Below, piece by piece: positions 13,001-25,678 of a stretch of 64,000 nucleotides of DNA. Every line of letters begins with the position of its first letter. Positions within the stretch are counted from its first letter, which is position 1. The stretch is from NCBI GenBank assembly GCA_964036275.1, contig OZ038435.1, positions 558,001-622,000 on the forward strand. The letters are read 5' to 3'. A model generated the notes under the pieces. It searched no databases, had not been told where the DNA came from, and saw only the letters and a list, made by a program, of their open reading frames with translations. The position numbers were made by a program, and so were the translations under genes. Origin of the DNA: Litoditis marina (Eukaryota > Nematoda > Chromadorea > Rhabditida > Rhabditidae).

Positions 13001-13890
13001 TATATTTTAATGGTTACAAGTACCGAAGGATGCAAATAATCTAATTTGGGCTGTTAATATATAATCATTTTGAAAAGCGAGCTTGTTCAGTTTTTTTCGA
13101 GATGTTTTAATCCTGAAATTTCACCAGGATTACATTCGCGATGACTATGTACACATAAAGTTTTTTTGAAGAATGTTTGGATGTACAATTGGTTTGAAAA
13201 GAACCTGTATCTCACTTCCGACTCACTCGAGCGTGATGTCATCAACAACTCAATACTTTCCAGATTCGATAAAGCTCGTTCTACCTTCTGGTCTGAGTTT
13301 AGATCGTCTGATTTAATTCCCGGTCTCGTTCAAAGCAAAGTTTTAAAATACAGTGAGTATCACTATCATTATTATTATATCATCATTTTGTTAATGTGGA
13401 ATATGTGCCGAATAGGCTGCTGTGCAAGCGGTTCTTTTCTTTCAAGATGTGATTTAAATGTGTCTAAAGCTGGGCCTACACGCACAGAACACTAACATGA
13501 TCTTGTTCCTTTTACTTTGAGATCAAAACATGTATTATATTTCGTTTCTTTACGAGTTGTCAACATATCTAAGTGGCTGGTTCTATAACTTGGAAAAATT
13601 GTGGAAGAGTGTGTCAAGTGCTAAGTCAGAACCGCGTATTTTTACGTGTTTCGGCGGCGGAGAGTTGATTTGATTAGACATTTCAACTTAGTGAAGCAGT
13701 GCTTATTAGTTGTTTTGGACAATGAGGAAAGGATCGCGTTTTTTGCAGCCGTTTTCATACGATCACTTCAGCATGTTAATGTATGTATTATTTATTATAT
13801 CTTGTTTCAGAGTAGTCGGTCTACTGCCTTGTGCATGTGGTGTTTCTTTACCTCACCTTCCACAAAGAACATCAGCAGAACATCAGCAAC
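9930..13890. other. region upstream of CNOT3, no supported gene
   Basis: Mostly AT-rich unique sequence with a GA/CT-rich tract (about 11340-11425), a MITE end (10831-10843) and a segment at about 12793-12900 that shares a TCTCGCCGCCAAAC block with 38197-38290. A frame at 13166-13360 followed by CAT/TAT repeats looks like a retroposon 3' end. The stretch just before 13891 contains TTGTTTCAG at about 13810 and could include a 5' UTR splice. Confidence 0.4.
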
Positions 13891-16800
13891 ATGGCAGAGA
13901 AGAGGAAGCTGCTCGCAGAAATTGAAAAATGCTTCAAAAAGGTTGGTCATTCGCACGGTAACTACAATTTGCTGTTCAATAGAAACCTCTGCGGCTCACA
14001 AGTTTAGAGTTACTTGCTTTTATCCACACAAGTTACTTGCTTTTATCAAAGTTCCACGAATTTTCAAAGCAGTTAGTTATCGAATCGAACAAACATAGAA
14101 AATGTTACATACACGAGGAGTCGCTAGTTTTCTGAAACTGTCTTGCTATTGCCCCGCTTGAGATTGAGTCTTTAGTGGGGCAATAATATTCGGTTAATTA
14201 TGAAAAACTTAGATTCCTGTGTTGTAAAAGTAGTTGACGTGCTTTTGATTTCAGATTGATGAAGGAGTCGACCTCTTCGAGGAGACTATGGTGAAGATGC
14301 AGGAAGCAAACAGTGATAACCAGCGAGAAAAGTATCAGGTGGGAATTACTCTATTTTCTCTCTACTTAACTAAGGTAGTTGGAACTTTCAACGCTGACTG
14401 TCACACTGTATGTGTAGATTATAAGAGCTGTAGTTTATTGTTAATTGTTATCATAGTCTCCGAGCGTCGGCTGGGTGATTTATTTTCTGTCAAACTTGAA
14501 AATATGTTATCTTAATTTCAAGCTTCAAGTTTTTAAATCGGAAAACTAGTCCCTCTCCACGAACATTCAACTCTAGGTGTACAAGCGTAATTGATATACA
14601 TACGTTTTCTGCTTTTGAAGCATAAGTATTTATTCAAGTTTAGTTTTTAGAAGAGTTTCCAAGTGAATTTTTATTGATACTCTGACATATTGCGCGCAGT
14701 GGAATTGCAGTGTGAAGTAATGTTTGGCTTTATATTTCACATATTTATTCCTTGCAGGACGATTTGAAAAAGGAGATCAAAAAGTTGCAACGATTGCGAG
14801 ATCAAGTGAAGGGCTGGCAAAACTGTTCGGATATCAAGGTACTACATCTGATTTACATACTTATCTTCATGTACGTGCTACTTTCTCAATTGATCCTTCC
14901 TTGATTTGCAGTTAAATTGTGTTGACAAATGATTCTTGTATAATCCCATAAACACAAGCCATAGCTTTGATTATGAGCACGTTCTAATATAAATAGTCTG
15001 ATTGTTTTACAGTATTCTGAACGAAATTATTCGTTTTGCAACTCTTATTGATTTACCGTTAATTACAGGACAAGGACAAGCTGAATCATTATCGAAAGGT
15101 GATTGAGCAGCGGATGGAACAGTTTAAGGATATTGAACGAGAAAACAAGACAAAGCCGCACAGCAAACAGGTATGTGTTCATTGTAATTCGTGAACGTTT
15201 GTTTCCGTATCCATGTCGAATCACGCTCTTCCTGGTTATTAAAGAACTTTTTTGCAGGATATTTTTATAGCGATTTTATAATGTGGAGGGGAAGTATTGC
15301 TTACTTTCCGAACTCTACCTTTAGTTTGAGTTTGAAAACACAACAGCACTTAAACTCGCGATGTACGGTTAATTACACTGTTGATATGAACGCATGCTGG
15401 TATAAAGGAGGTTTAGTTATTATCTCTCGTGTAGACATTGATATCTCATAATGTACTCTGTTGATTTCTTCAGGGATTGAGTGCCGAAGAGAAGTTGGAT
15501 CCGCGTGAGAAGGAGAAGTCGGACACGGTCGAATGGCTGCAGGTGGGTGTTGACGCAGACTAACCTTCCCTGATTACACTAGTAAAGACAGCAATCTGAC
15601 TTGATGAAATACAGTTTTGGGTAAATGTCATGGTGGAACGGTGTTTTCTTTAGATTTTTTGTCGCCCTTCTTAAAGTAGGACGATTATGTGCCCCAATCT
15701 CGGCGCGTCAGACCTTTAAACTGCAATTGAAAAATGTATTGCAGTTTAAAGGACTGAAGCGTTGAGATTGGAGCACATAATTGTCATTCTTTAATATCAT
15801 ATCAAATGCAAATCATACTTACACTGTCTGATAGAAGTGCTGTTTTGTATTACAAAAGAACGAGTAGATTCCGTGGTTCCACCCAAAGTTTACCTAGCCA
15901 TTTCAGTCTCAAATACGTGAACTGAATGATGAGGGAGATCGAACAGAGGCCACGATCGAGTCATTGTCGAATGGAGATGGAGGAAAGAGAAGGGGGAAGA
16001 AAGATGACAAGAAGGGAGACAAAGAGGTGGGTCGAATCAATGAATCCCATCGCAGAACTTGTGTGCGGACTACACAGTGCAGTCTTCACTGCGCTCTCGT
16101 CGTCATTCCCAAAAGGTATTGGAACATTCCGTACGGAATCCGTAATATATCTCGTGAGAAATGGGAAAGACGTTGATTGACCAGTCTGTATTACCCACCA
16201 TGGAATAACTGTTTCCTGATCCTTCATTCAGGCGGGCGAAAGACTGCAATATATTTTTTTATGGCGCTCCGCTAGCGATATCGGCGGTCAAGTGTTTACT
16301 AAGTTGAAATCCCATATAAAAATGTTGTACGAATTGTGCAATCGCGCGGAGCGCCAAGCGCTCTGCGGCGTAAGTTGTCTTTGGTTTGGCCATTGCGGAC
16401 TCGTTTTTTCCCTTCAATTGAGAAAACGCTTCAAATATAATATATTTTCGAAAACTAAAAAAGAGATCGTTAGAGAATCACGATTTGGATATTGTGTGAA
16501 AATTTTAGCCAAAACGGATAATTTCCGCCATAGTTATGGTTTCGTGACGTTGTTGAAAAGTTCCGCCGTAATTCGTCCCTCGTCCCTACTCCCTAACGGA
16601 ATTATGTCCGGTTTGTAGTGGAAAAACTACTGAACCGATTTGACTGAAATCGCGCGCAGCGCGAAGCGCTGCGTGTGAGTTGTGTTTGGTTTGACCATTG
16701 CGCACTCATTTTTGGCTTTCAAACCACAAAAGTCTTCAAATAGAAAGTTTTTTTTGAAATTTAAAGAGAAAGAGAGAACTAGAGATCTATTAGATACATG

Positions 16801-19800
16801 TTGTGTGAAAAAATTAGAGAAATCGGTCGAGTTTAAAAAAGTTTTGTTCTCGTGTCGTTATGAAATTTTCCGTTGTCCCTCGTCTCGCGTCCCATGTCCG
16901 CATAGTATTGAAAAAACTACTGAAACGAACCGACTGAAATTTGGCACACCTATGTGAACCCCAAAGTTGGCTCGGCATCGAAAGTTGGGGATCGGTACGT
17001 TGTGTCTGGCGCTTGGCGCGGGCGCCAGATGGCGCCATGAGCCGAGCAACATGTGTTTCCATCAGTGATATGGTTTAAAATTTAGCCTGGAGGTCCGAAT
17101 AGTGAATTTAAACTATTTACAAGAATACGGTGCCTTGCCTTATGTTTGGCGCCAAACGCTGGCGCCAAATGAGAAAAACGCTAGCGAGATGGGGTAACGA
17201 CACAGAGGTCAGCACTATCAATGTAGTTGACAAGTACAGCCTCGTATACCCGAAGTTTTTTAATGATCGGCGCCGAAATGCTCTTTTATCCACCGGTTGG
17301 CGCCAAGATTGAAAATGAGGTTTCCGAACCACAAGACCGCCGAAAATTGGTTAAGGCCATACATTCCAGTTATTTTTTACCAATTGGAGTAACATGTTTG
17401 ATTATTGGCGCTGGCGCCAATTTTAGAGGTCAACTGGCGCCAAAAAATATTTTAAAAAACCAGGATCACACCGTTCGAAAACTCGAAACTTCGTCCAGAT
17501 ATCCGGATGTTTGATAGTCACAATTTTTCAAAATTCATTGTTGTTCTAATCTAGGAGGGATTGTACTAGTACAACTAGCAAAAAGAGAACAATTTGTAAA
17601 AAGTGGGGGACCAGGAAGTGTGTGAGTTCTGTTAGGTTTCACCGTTTTCAGCAAAAAGTGAACAATACGATGTTGTGAATGGGTGTGCAACAAAAATTGA
17701 ACAATACATTTGTTTGCACGACGGTTCACAACATTCTTAGGTAAAACCACTATACACTTTCACGTTAAATTAATTTTTTTGTGAACTGTTGTGCAAACAA
17801 ATGTATTGTTCAATTTTTGTTGCACACCCATTCACAACATCGTATTGTTCACTTTTTGCTGAAAACGGTGAAACCTAACAGAACTCACACACTTCCTGGT
17901 CTCCCGCTTTTTACAAATTCGGAACATGTGTTCTAGGTCAAAATTTATTGCCGCGCGCCGAAAAAAGGATCCAAATCTTCCCATTGGCGCCAGGCGCGGG
18001 CGCCAAAACGGTAAAACACTAGTTATTGTCAATTACATTGTTCCAAATTAATATAAGTGGAATACTTTAGTGTAAAATGTGGATTTCAATTCGCGAAACT
18101 CAAATTTTTGTTTTGGCGCTCGGACTAGGCGTCAAATGGCGCCAAAACCTGATCACACGACATCGTCAATGAAATCGTCTGAATTTTGGTATAGCTAATG
18201 GTTATCACATGGCGAGTAAGTTGCCTGGTCTGAAAATGGAAGAAAAATCTGTTGGCGCCGAGCACTGGCGCCAATTGGCGCCATAGTTAGAAAAATGTCA
18301 GTTTAAGTCAGTTAAACTGTTTCAAGTTAAAAGATATCGAATACTCCAATGTGAAATATGGATTCACATCGAATCCCAAATCGAATTTTACCTTCTGGCG
18401 CTCGGAACAGGCGCCAAATGGCCCCAAAACTAGAGCACACGAAATCGGCAATTGAGTCGTTCTAAATTTGATCCATTCAATGATTAACACATATGGTGTG
18501 AGCTTGTAGCTCAAAAAATTAGAAATTCTGTTCCGTTTTGGCGCCAGACGCGTACGCCAATTAGCGAAAAACAAGGAAGTTTCAATATGAAGGTTTGTAA
18601 TTTGGTAATGATAATGATTACTATCATGCAAGTGAGTTGGTGTCTCAAATATTGTAAATTTGTCTATCGACGCCAAAACCGGTGTACATAAGTTACGTTA
18701 AAAAGTCAATCAAAACTTTCATTTTTTGTTCAGTTGTTGATAATCACGGGGTCAGTAAGTTATGTTATAATACAATACCACCAGTTTCATGGCCCACATT
18801 TGGCTTCTTACACACAAAAAAAGCCAAATAATGAAGTGACAAGATCCGATTTACAAGAAACTTGAACTTACAAGAGATTTGATGTAGTGAATTCACAAGA
18901 TCCACTCTGTGAATAGGCGAAATGGAAAGTTGTAAGAGTACAACTAGCAAAAAGAGAACAATTAGTAAAAAGTGGGGGAACCAACGAATGTGTGAGTTGT
19001 GTTTGATTCGACCTCCATATCAGAAAAAATTGAACAATAGAAATCTCTGTGATACAGTAGCAGAAGTATTCTGCAAAAACAGAACAATACCAATGTGGCA
19101 CAATAGTTCAAAACGCGCGCATGTCGTCGAAGTCCACATGAAATACCTTTCGGCAATTTCTGAACTATTATGCGGGCTTGTGAACCATTGTGCAACATTG
19201 GTATTGTTCTGTTTTTGATGAATACTTCTGCTACAGTATCACAGAGATTTGTATTGTTCAATTTTTGCTGATTCAGAGGTCGAACCAACCACAACTCACA
19301 CATTCGTTGGTTCCCCCACCTTTTACTAATAATTGGCTGGTTCTTTTTCGTTCAACTTTTCCCCCACTTCACGTTAGTTATTTTCAGCGACGGATGGAGG
19401 AATTGAAAACGCATTTGGATCGAATGAATTTCCATATTGGAAAACTGGAGGTAAATTTATTTTCTTCAAAATGTATCAATTTCAATTGGAAACAACGGCT
19501 TGAAGCCGAAAACGGTTTTAAATATGGTAGTTCTACCATAATACTGAGATATATGGCCTATTTGTTAAATACAAGTTGGTATCGAATGTTTTTTAGGCGA
19601 AACATCGGCTTCAACTGTCCCTATTTCTTTTTCTGTAAATTAGTTTCTTTTCAGATCTGTATGCGAATGGTGAATAACGAGTCCCTGGAGTCGAAAACTG
19701 TCATGGAGATTCTGAAGGAGCCGGTGGAGATGTATGTGGATGCATTGGACCCCGACTACGACAGAGCGGAGGACGAACTGGAAACACTCGACCCCGAAGG

Positions 19801-22800
19801 TATGCCTATCCTATATTTGAGAAAGTGAACTCGTTCAACGAGGACTTATTCCTGTGTTCTATTCCTCCTGACCTGCAAAATGCATTTGCAACGCATGAAC
19901 TAGGTGTAGAACGGTCTGGTGTGTTGTTGCAATTTAGCAAGTTGGGACGAATAAAAGTGGAAAGATTTTCACAGAGTTAGTTTTTAGTTTATGTTATGCG
20001 GATGGTGAACAATTATATTTCAACTCAGCTCTTTCATGGATTCAAACTGACACTAAGCTTCAATAATGGTATTTCATGCTCACAGTGTTGAATATTTATT
20101 CTCTGTTCCAGATGCCTACGATGAACTGAACCTCGGCAACCTGTCAGCGCAACTGGGGACCGTTTCCCTTGGCTCGATGGATGATGAGAAGAATGAAAAC
20201 GGTTCGGCGGATTCGAGCTTTTTGTTGTATCTTTTTGTAACATTCGGGAGTTTAGGCGAGGGCTTGTGTGACCTTCTACTATTGATGGTTTTTTCTGAAT
20301 GATATCTCGGGAGTTAGCCGAATGACACTTTGTAAAGTTGCTGCATTTTCAGGAATTAGAAGCTCGTAGGCGAATTTTGTTCCTCGAGCCTCAGGTTAGG
20401 GAGCAAGAACACGCATATCATGCTTGTTTCTTGCCCTATAGCTGACAAGCTGACCTTTACCTAGCGCCTCACCCTCCCCTTGCCATCACCGGTGCCCAAA
20501 TCGCCTAACTAAACCACCTGTAATGAAAGAAGAGGAAGGGTCTGACTAGAATAGATAGACGTGACCGCGATATTGTATCGACTTGTTTCCAGGACATGAC
20601 AATGGTGCGGACGAGTCGAAGGGATCTCGTCACGGCAGTACGGAGGGTGTCTCTCCGAGTGTCGCGTCGCCGGCCAGTCCGGCCCCGAGGCGGACAGTCA
20701 CCGCGGCCGCCGTCCCCGTCAGCGTCATTGTCAGCACAACAACGCCGGCAAGAGTATCCAGGTGAGTGTCATAGTATAGAACTCAGAACGATTGCCGTCA
20801 ATTTCCGGCGATTAGCAAATTACGAAACCAGAGAGCATGGTGATCGACGAGACCGCAAACACGTGCATACTCTCTCATCGAGTGCGCTACAAACGTGGCT
20901 TGCTAATCGGTAGGGAATTGTCTGAATACGGAACAGCTCCTCATATTTTACCATTCGAAACTAGCTAGAAGATAAAAACAACAACCAAATTTGGCGATAG
21001 TCTGGATTCTGCACAAATTGTGGTTTTCTTTGGACGAGCGTGGAACATAGTCAAAACAACTATATGTCAACTCATATTGGAGAAAATGAGCGAGAGATTG
21101 ACACCGCTATACGTATAGGTCGTATTCTCACTTCTGCTCCATTTGATTTGAAAATTTCCGACTGTCAGGGAAATGTATTCTATCTTTTCCCTGAAAACAG
21201 TGTCACTATATTTGAGTGTAAACGTCGTTTTGTTCTGGCTCTCGATAATGAATGACGTCACGTTGGTAAAAAGTAAGCGGCCGCCCACTGTTCTTTTTCG
21301 CTCACATTCGGCTGTCTCGCCCCTCTTAGCCACCGTTCCAATCAATTGCCTACCATTTGTCTTTCTGAGCACTCGTCCCACATTTGGGAACTTCAGCCAG
21401 TGATGTATCGGCTTTATAATCATGTTTTAACTTGATTAGAATTTTGGATTAAAATCTAAATATTGTTGGGTATCCATGATCATTGACGGTTGGATTGTCT
21501 AAAAGTATCCCACCTCTATCGTCAATTTCTAAAACATCTTGTCCATTGTTTACCCTTGCAGAGATCACTCATCGACCGACTCGGCCCCGCCCCCCTCACT
21601 GTCTTCTGTAGTTGCGGCATCGACTGCGGCTACTCCGCCGCCGCCGCCCGGAATTCCGTACAACAGTGTGGCGGCCGGCAGGGTGGCCCCGGCTGCAGCC
21701 ACTCCGCCCCCCGTTACACCGACACTCGGCAAGGAGAAGTTCTCCATTCCCAATGTCGCGTGAGTTTGATGATGATTTATTACACATTTGAATGCATGAA
21801 AAGCTGAAATAAGAGAAAAACAGATGGCAGAAGCCTTGCTAATGAGGTTGAACGTGAACGCTGCTCATTATGTGTGGACTGATCACTTGCTCTCGCAGTC
21901 GGCAAAGAAATGTTCTCCATTCTCAATATAGCTTGCGTAGAATATACGCTATTGAGAATTGGAGGACTGGTAACTTGCTCAATTTTTTCTCTCGAAATTT
22001 TCTTTTGACGGATGCATTATGCCTAACATAACCTTGATATATTTCACTAATGCAATCGTAAATTCTACGTTATTCTCAAGAAAGTAGATGTATGAACTCG
22101 AGAATCAAAGTTGCTTCAATCAAATGATGAATGTTCAGTCGACAGCCTATCTCTTCGGCCCAAGCAGCTGCGGCGGCGGCGACTCCATCTCCACCGATGA
22201 CCGCCAAGGCACCGGCTCCATCCAGTCCGACGAGCAACGACGAGAACAGGAACCCTGCAGTTAGCGAGGTATGTAGCTGCTTTTTAATCATGAAACGGAG
22301 AGATTGTATGTTGTTTCACAAATTTTTGGCTGAGATTTGTTCCCATGAAAGATCAATTCAGTTGTATAGAATCTTCATTCTGACATTCTACTATTCTACT
22401 TCTAATTTTACTGCGTCGTTCATGAACGTACTTCGTACTGTGACATTACACTACCACCCTCTGCATTTCGCTGTGAAGGAACTGTTCTGATACATGTGTA
22501 GCATTATGAATAAACAGGTGGTGGCTAGTCCGTCGGACGTTGTCGCAGTAGCACCGAAGAGTGTTGCCCCGGCGATGGTGTCGTCGGCGACTAGTTCGGA
22601 TGCCACGACGACGGCTTTATCGTCACAGTCGCCCATGTGCACGGGGAACCAGTGTACACCACCAGCTACTAATGGGCGAAATGAGGTGCACTAGACGGCT
22701 CGCTAGTGTGCTGCCACTCATTCGGTCGAACTTGAAATTTTATAGCCTACTCAGACAAGCGATTTTTGTGCACTGTTTGATTAATACGGTGGCTATTCAT

Positions 22801-25678
22801 GTTTAAGGCGAACTCTGGCTAGTTCACTTCAACGTTCCTGCTTAAAATCCGAAGAAGTGACTATTTTGCGCTTTTGATTATTAATTCAAGTTCGACGAAT
22901 AGTGGCCACAAGTGGAGATTACTTCCTTTACCTGTTGTTGTGTGGTGGCTTAGTGGTATCAAATATAGTCGATAGTGATTGTGCATGTTTGCGAATAGTA
23001 TACGATGTAGAATAGCCTTCTGTTGCGCTTCACCTCCCGAGTGGAAACATTGTTTGCGAGTTGTGAAACTGTTATTTTTTTTCAGACTCGCACTCCCGTC
23101 AAGCAGTCTGTTGTGACATCATCGAATGGACCGACGGCAGCCGCGGCGGTTACCACTCCGACTCCCGCACCGGTCGCTCCGACGGAAATTAAGGTATTCA
23201 TAAGGAGTATGAACTTTACATTCGTATTATTATTATTAGGGAGGTCAGACATCACCAACATTCATCCTGTTATCCAATTCTTCTAGGGAAAACATTACCT
23301 TTTCAAGTTGTTAGAAACTAGGAATCTGGTTTCACTTTGACAATTCTACAAATATGAGTTTTCTTGTGAAAATATCATAAAACTTATCAGAACACTAGGA
23401 ACCTGGTGTCAACTTAACAAGTCTACAAAATATATCGCTTGCAGACAAGTGTTGCCGACGGCTCAGTTCTGAATGGAACGATTGATGTGCGGACGAGCGA
23501 TTCGCTGCTCACCACTGTCAAGTCGTTGACTAGTGAGTTTTTCTATTACGCTCTCTTCAAGCTACCCCGGGTTCTATTTTTTTTACGTCAGAGTATTACT
23601 CCCGCTTTTTTGGTGAAGAAAACGTGATGATCGATTCACCTCGGCGTAATACGCCAATTAAATCGATAATCATGACACGCGTCGTTTTACGTTTCACGTT
23701 GACGAAAAACGCGGGTCTTATTCCCCCGCTGGTAGTGTAAGACAGGCGTTTCGTGGAACTTGTTTTCGGCGATGCTAATCGGTAGAATGGTTTTTAGCCG
23801 AAGTTGGTGCTGCCGAGGAGACGCTGCGAGTGCTGCGACTATCTCAACAGAAACAGCAGCCGGTGAACACGGAACCTCAGCGAGTGAGTGGTAGACTGGT
23901 AGATTATCTTTTATAGTTTACCGTGTTTGGTTTGCGTCAGACAGTCAGTTCTAGTTATCGTTATCAGATATGAGAAATCAATGTAAAATCATCAACACAC
24001 TGAACACTATGTCGCTCTGCTTACTGACCAGATTATATTGGTTCCCGATGTGTTCCTATGGATTTTCTCACTTCAAATCAAATATCCGATGTTACTTCTT
24101 GATAAGGTATGGTATTCCTGGCATAATTAGAATGCCACATATACCAACGTGGAAAGACGCATGTTCAATCATGAATAAACATTCTTTTCTATTCTATGCT
24201 AGTTTCAACCTGTTACAGGCTCATATCCCGGCCTGGCTGGGTGCTTCTCCGTTGGGTCGTGCCCCGGCCACCCAGGAGTTGGACAGTCACCAGGCGGCCC
24301 TGGAGGCGGCCCTCGGCAAGACGCCCCTGCCCATGGACAGCGAGAGACCGCGCACCTATCTGCCCAAGATCCCGTGTCCCGGTTCTGTCTACTATCCACA
24401 GGTTCGCCCCCTTTTAGTTGTTCTCATTTGAACTATTCTTACGTGGGATTGAAGAGGAACAAATGATTTATTTTTCCGACTTCGATGTAAGTGCTTTTTA
24501 CATGGGTATACGTGACATTATAATCATAGAAATTGAACGGCGATTGTTCCAAAATGTAGAGAAATCACGAGTAACACTATGCATTTATGATTTGTCCTGT
24601 TCAATCTGAAATTACCCCTTCGTGGTTGCAGAATCCGCCACCGAATGGAGACTCCTTGGAGTATTACTTGAGACTGAGTCCGGAGACGCTGTTCTTCATC
24701 TTCTACTACATGGAGGTGGGTATTGATACGTTTATTACTTCTGCAGCTTCACACTTCCATCAATCGGCACTCATAAATACTACTTGTACTTGTAAAAAGT
24801 TTTGGAAAATCAGTTGTGTGAAGAAAAATTTGGGCTCCTTATTGGTTAGCTTTTGTATCTGGCTCGAAAATTAGTTGCGTTAATATTAGTGTTCGTTTAA
24901 TATAAGCGTTAGTATTAATATTAGTCTGCTATTGTTTCCAGGGTACGAAGGCCCAGTTGCTGGCTGCGAAGGCGTTGAAGAAGCTGTCTTGGCGTTTCCA
25001 CACGAAGTATCTGACGTGGTTCCAGCGTCACGAGGAGCCGAAACAGATCACGGACGACTTTGAGCAGGTATCAAATTCATTTTTCGTATTATCATCACGA
25101 GTTTATACAAAAAGCCAAGGTCACGTACGATAACACTTAATAAGACACTGCTACAATACAATCGATCACTACGATAGCAACACCTAAAAAGCCTAGAAAA
25201 AATACAGTTATTAGACATTTAGAGGGTATCAGTGTAGGTAACTTGGTTCACGGCTCCGTGGCTGGCAAATGATATGTTATCTATCATGTTCAACTCTACT
25301 GTAAACGGATAAACGGGTTACCTTGAGTAAAAGTATGCGGAGTTCCTTGAAAGTTTGTGATTCGGGCTACATTATTCTTGTAGAAATACTATAAGGGCTG
25401 ACGGGCAAATGCACATATCATGAAATTCAGTTTTCGGTGCGATTTACCGAATATTTCTCAGAAATATTCCCACTTGATTTTTTTAAATTTGCGTATGAAC
25501 TTGCGTACTTTCCGCACAAAGTCGCTTATTTGAGGGTATTTGACATTATTCTGTATCGATAGTTACGATTGCTTTTTAGGGAACTTACGTGTATTTCGAC
25601 TTCGAGAAATGGTCTCAGCGTAAGAAGGAGGCGTTCACCTTTGAGTATCGCTACCTGGAGGATAAGGATTTTGATTAG
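13891..25678 (+). CDS. CNOT3: CCR4-NOT transcription complex subunit 3 (NOT3/5 family)
   Basis: Scaffold subunit of the CCR4-NOT deadenylase, which shortens mRNA poly(A) tails and represses translation. Twenty coding exons: 13891-13941, 14255-14338, 14758-14838, 15069-15170, 15474-15542, 15907-16026, 19388-19450, 19655-19799, 20112-20201, 20593-20761, 21562-21759, 22139-22268, 22518-22685, 23086-23193, 23445-23532, 23798-23883, 24219-24401, 24632-24715, 24942-25067, 25580-25678. They total 747 codons plus stop, against about 753 residues in human CNOT3. The N-terminal Not3 domain (residues 1 to about 238) begins [17 protein letters not shown] and holds [14 protein letters not shown]. The middle is Ser/Pro/Ala/Thr-rich and unordered. 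The C-terminal NOT box (about 585-747) includes [38 protein letters not shown] and [10 protein letters not shown]. Phases agree at every junction. The donors after exon 9 (GTTCGG) and exon 13 (GTGCAC) are weak. Confidence 0.96.
15684..15782. mobile_element. near-perfect hairpin element in CNOT3 intron 5
   Basis: About 44-bp arms (ATTATGTGCCCCAATCTC... inverted as ...GAGATTGGAGCACATAAT) surround a loop of about 10 nt. Arms meet at TTTAAACTGCAAT/ATTGCAGTTTAAA. It has no coding capacity and is a MITE or decayed foldback. Confidence 0.7.
16338..16950 (+). repeat. tandem units of about 300 bp with GCGCAGCGCGAAGCGCTGCG core
   Basis: Two units begin with a GC-rich palindrome (about 16340 and 16647), followed by a TTGTGTTTGGTTTGACCATTGCG-like block, and end with AAAAACTACTGAACCGATTTGACTGAAAT. 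A third end is seen at about 16912. Related cores lie at about 30064-30085, 55918-55932 (inverted) and 61790-61812. Confidence 0.6.
17000..18680. repeat. diverged tandem array, about 140-bp period, saturated with GGCGCC
   Basis: Clusters of GGCGCCA/TTGGCGCC occur near 17006, 17147, 17298, 17404, 17982, 18111, 18251, 18394, 18538 and 18667. Neighbouring spacings are about 129-151 bp, except where the hairpin at 17595-17920 interrupts. Sequence between clusters is AT-rich and alternates between two sub-types. The palindromic word is kept better than the spacer. Confidence 0.65.
17595..17920. mobile_element. large foldback (hairpin) element A, GAACAATA family
   Basis: Arms of about 140 bp (17595-17735 and 17783-17920) are almost perfectly inverted around a loop of about 50 bp. 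The outer ends carry AAAAAGTGGGGGACC, and the interior repeats GAACAATA/TATTGTTC. It lies inside the GGCGCC array, so it inserted later. Confidence 0.75.
18958..19330. mobile_element. large foldback (hairpin) element B, GAACAATA family
   Basis: Arms of about 150 bp (18958-19110 and 19185-19330), with the same outer block GTAAAAAGTGGGGGAACCAA as element A but different inner arm sequence. GAACAATA words recur. The flank CAAAAAGAGAACAATT is shared with element A. Confidence 0.75.
21900..21945 (+). pseudogene. decayed duplicate of the end of CNOT3 exon 11
   Basis: GGCAAAGAAATGTTCTCCAT and the bases after it match the end of exon 11 (GGCAAGGAGAAGTTCTCCAT, 21729-21759) about 170 bp downstream, with substitutions. 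The donor-like GT is not kept in the same place. It sits in the next intron. Confidence 0.55.
24010..24203 (+). mobile_element. retroposon 3' end in CNOT3 intron 16
   Basis: GTTCAATCATGAATAAACAT followed by TTCTATTCTATGC closely matches 48357-48402 (GTTCAATCGCGAATAAACAT, TTCTATTCTATTAC). Same tail class as 10043-10075. Confidence 0.5.

Larger units (their letters stand above)
16027..19387. other. CNOT3 intron 6, 3.4 kb of nested repeats
   Basis: In order: a tandem pair of units of about 300 bp with a GCGCAGCGC core (16338-16950), a GGCGCC-rich array of about 140-bp units (about 17000-18680) interrupted by a large hairpin (about 17595-17920), and a second hairpin of the same family (about 18958-19330). 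All other CNOT3 introns are below 0.9 kb, so the expansion is due to these repeats. Confidence 0.75.

Noticed and set aside
19190..19828. 212-codon plus-strand frame as one gene
   Set aside because: Its end coincides with CNOT3 exon 8. The front part runs through a foldback element and intron sequence that happen to be open.
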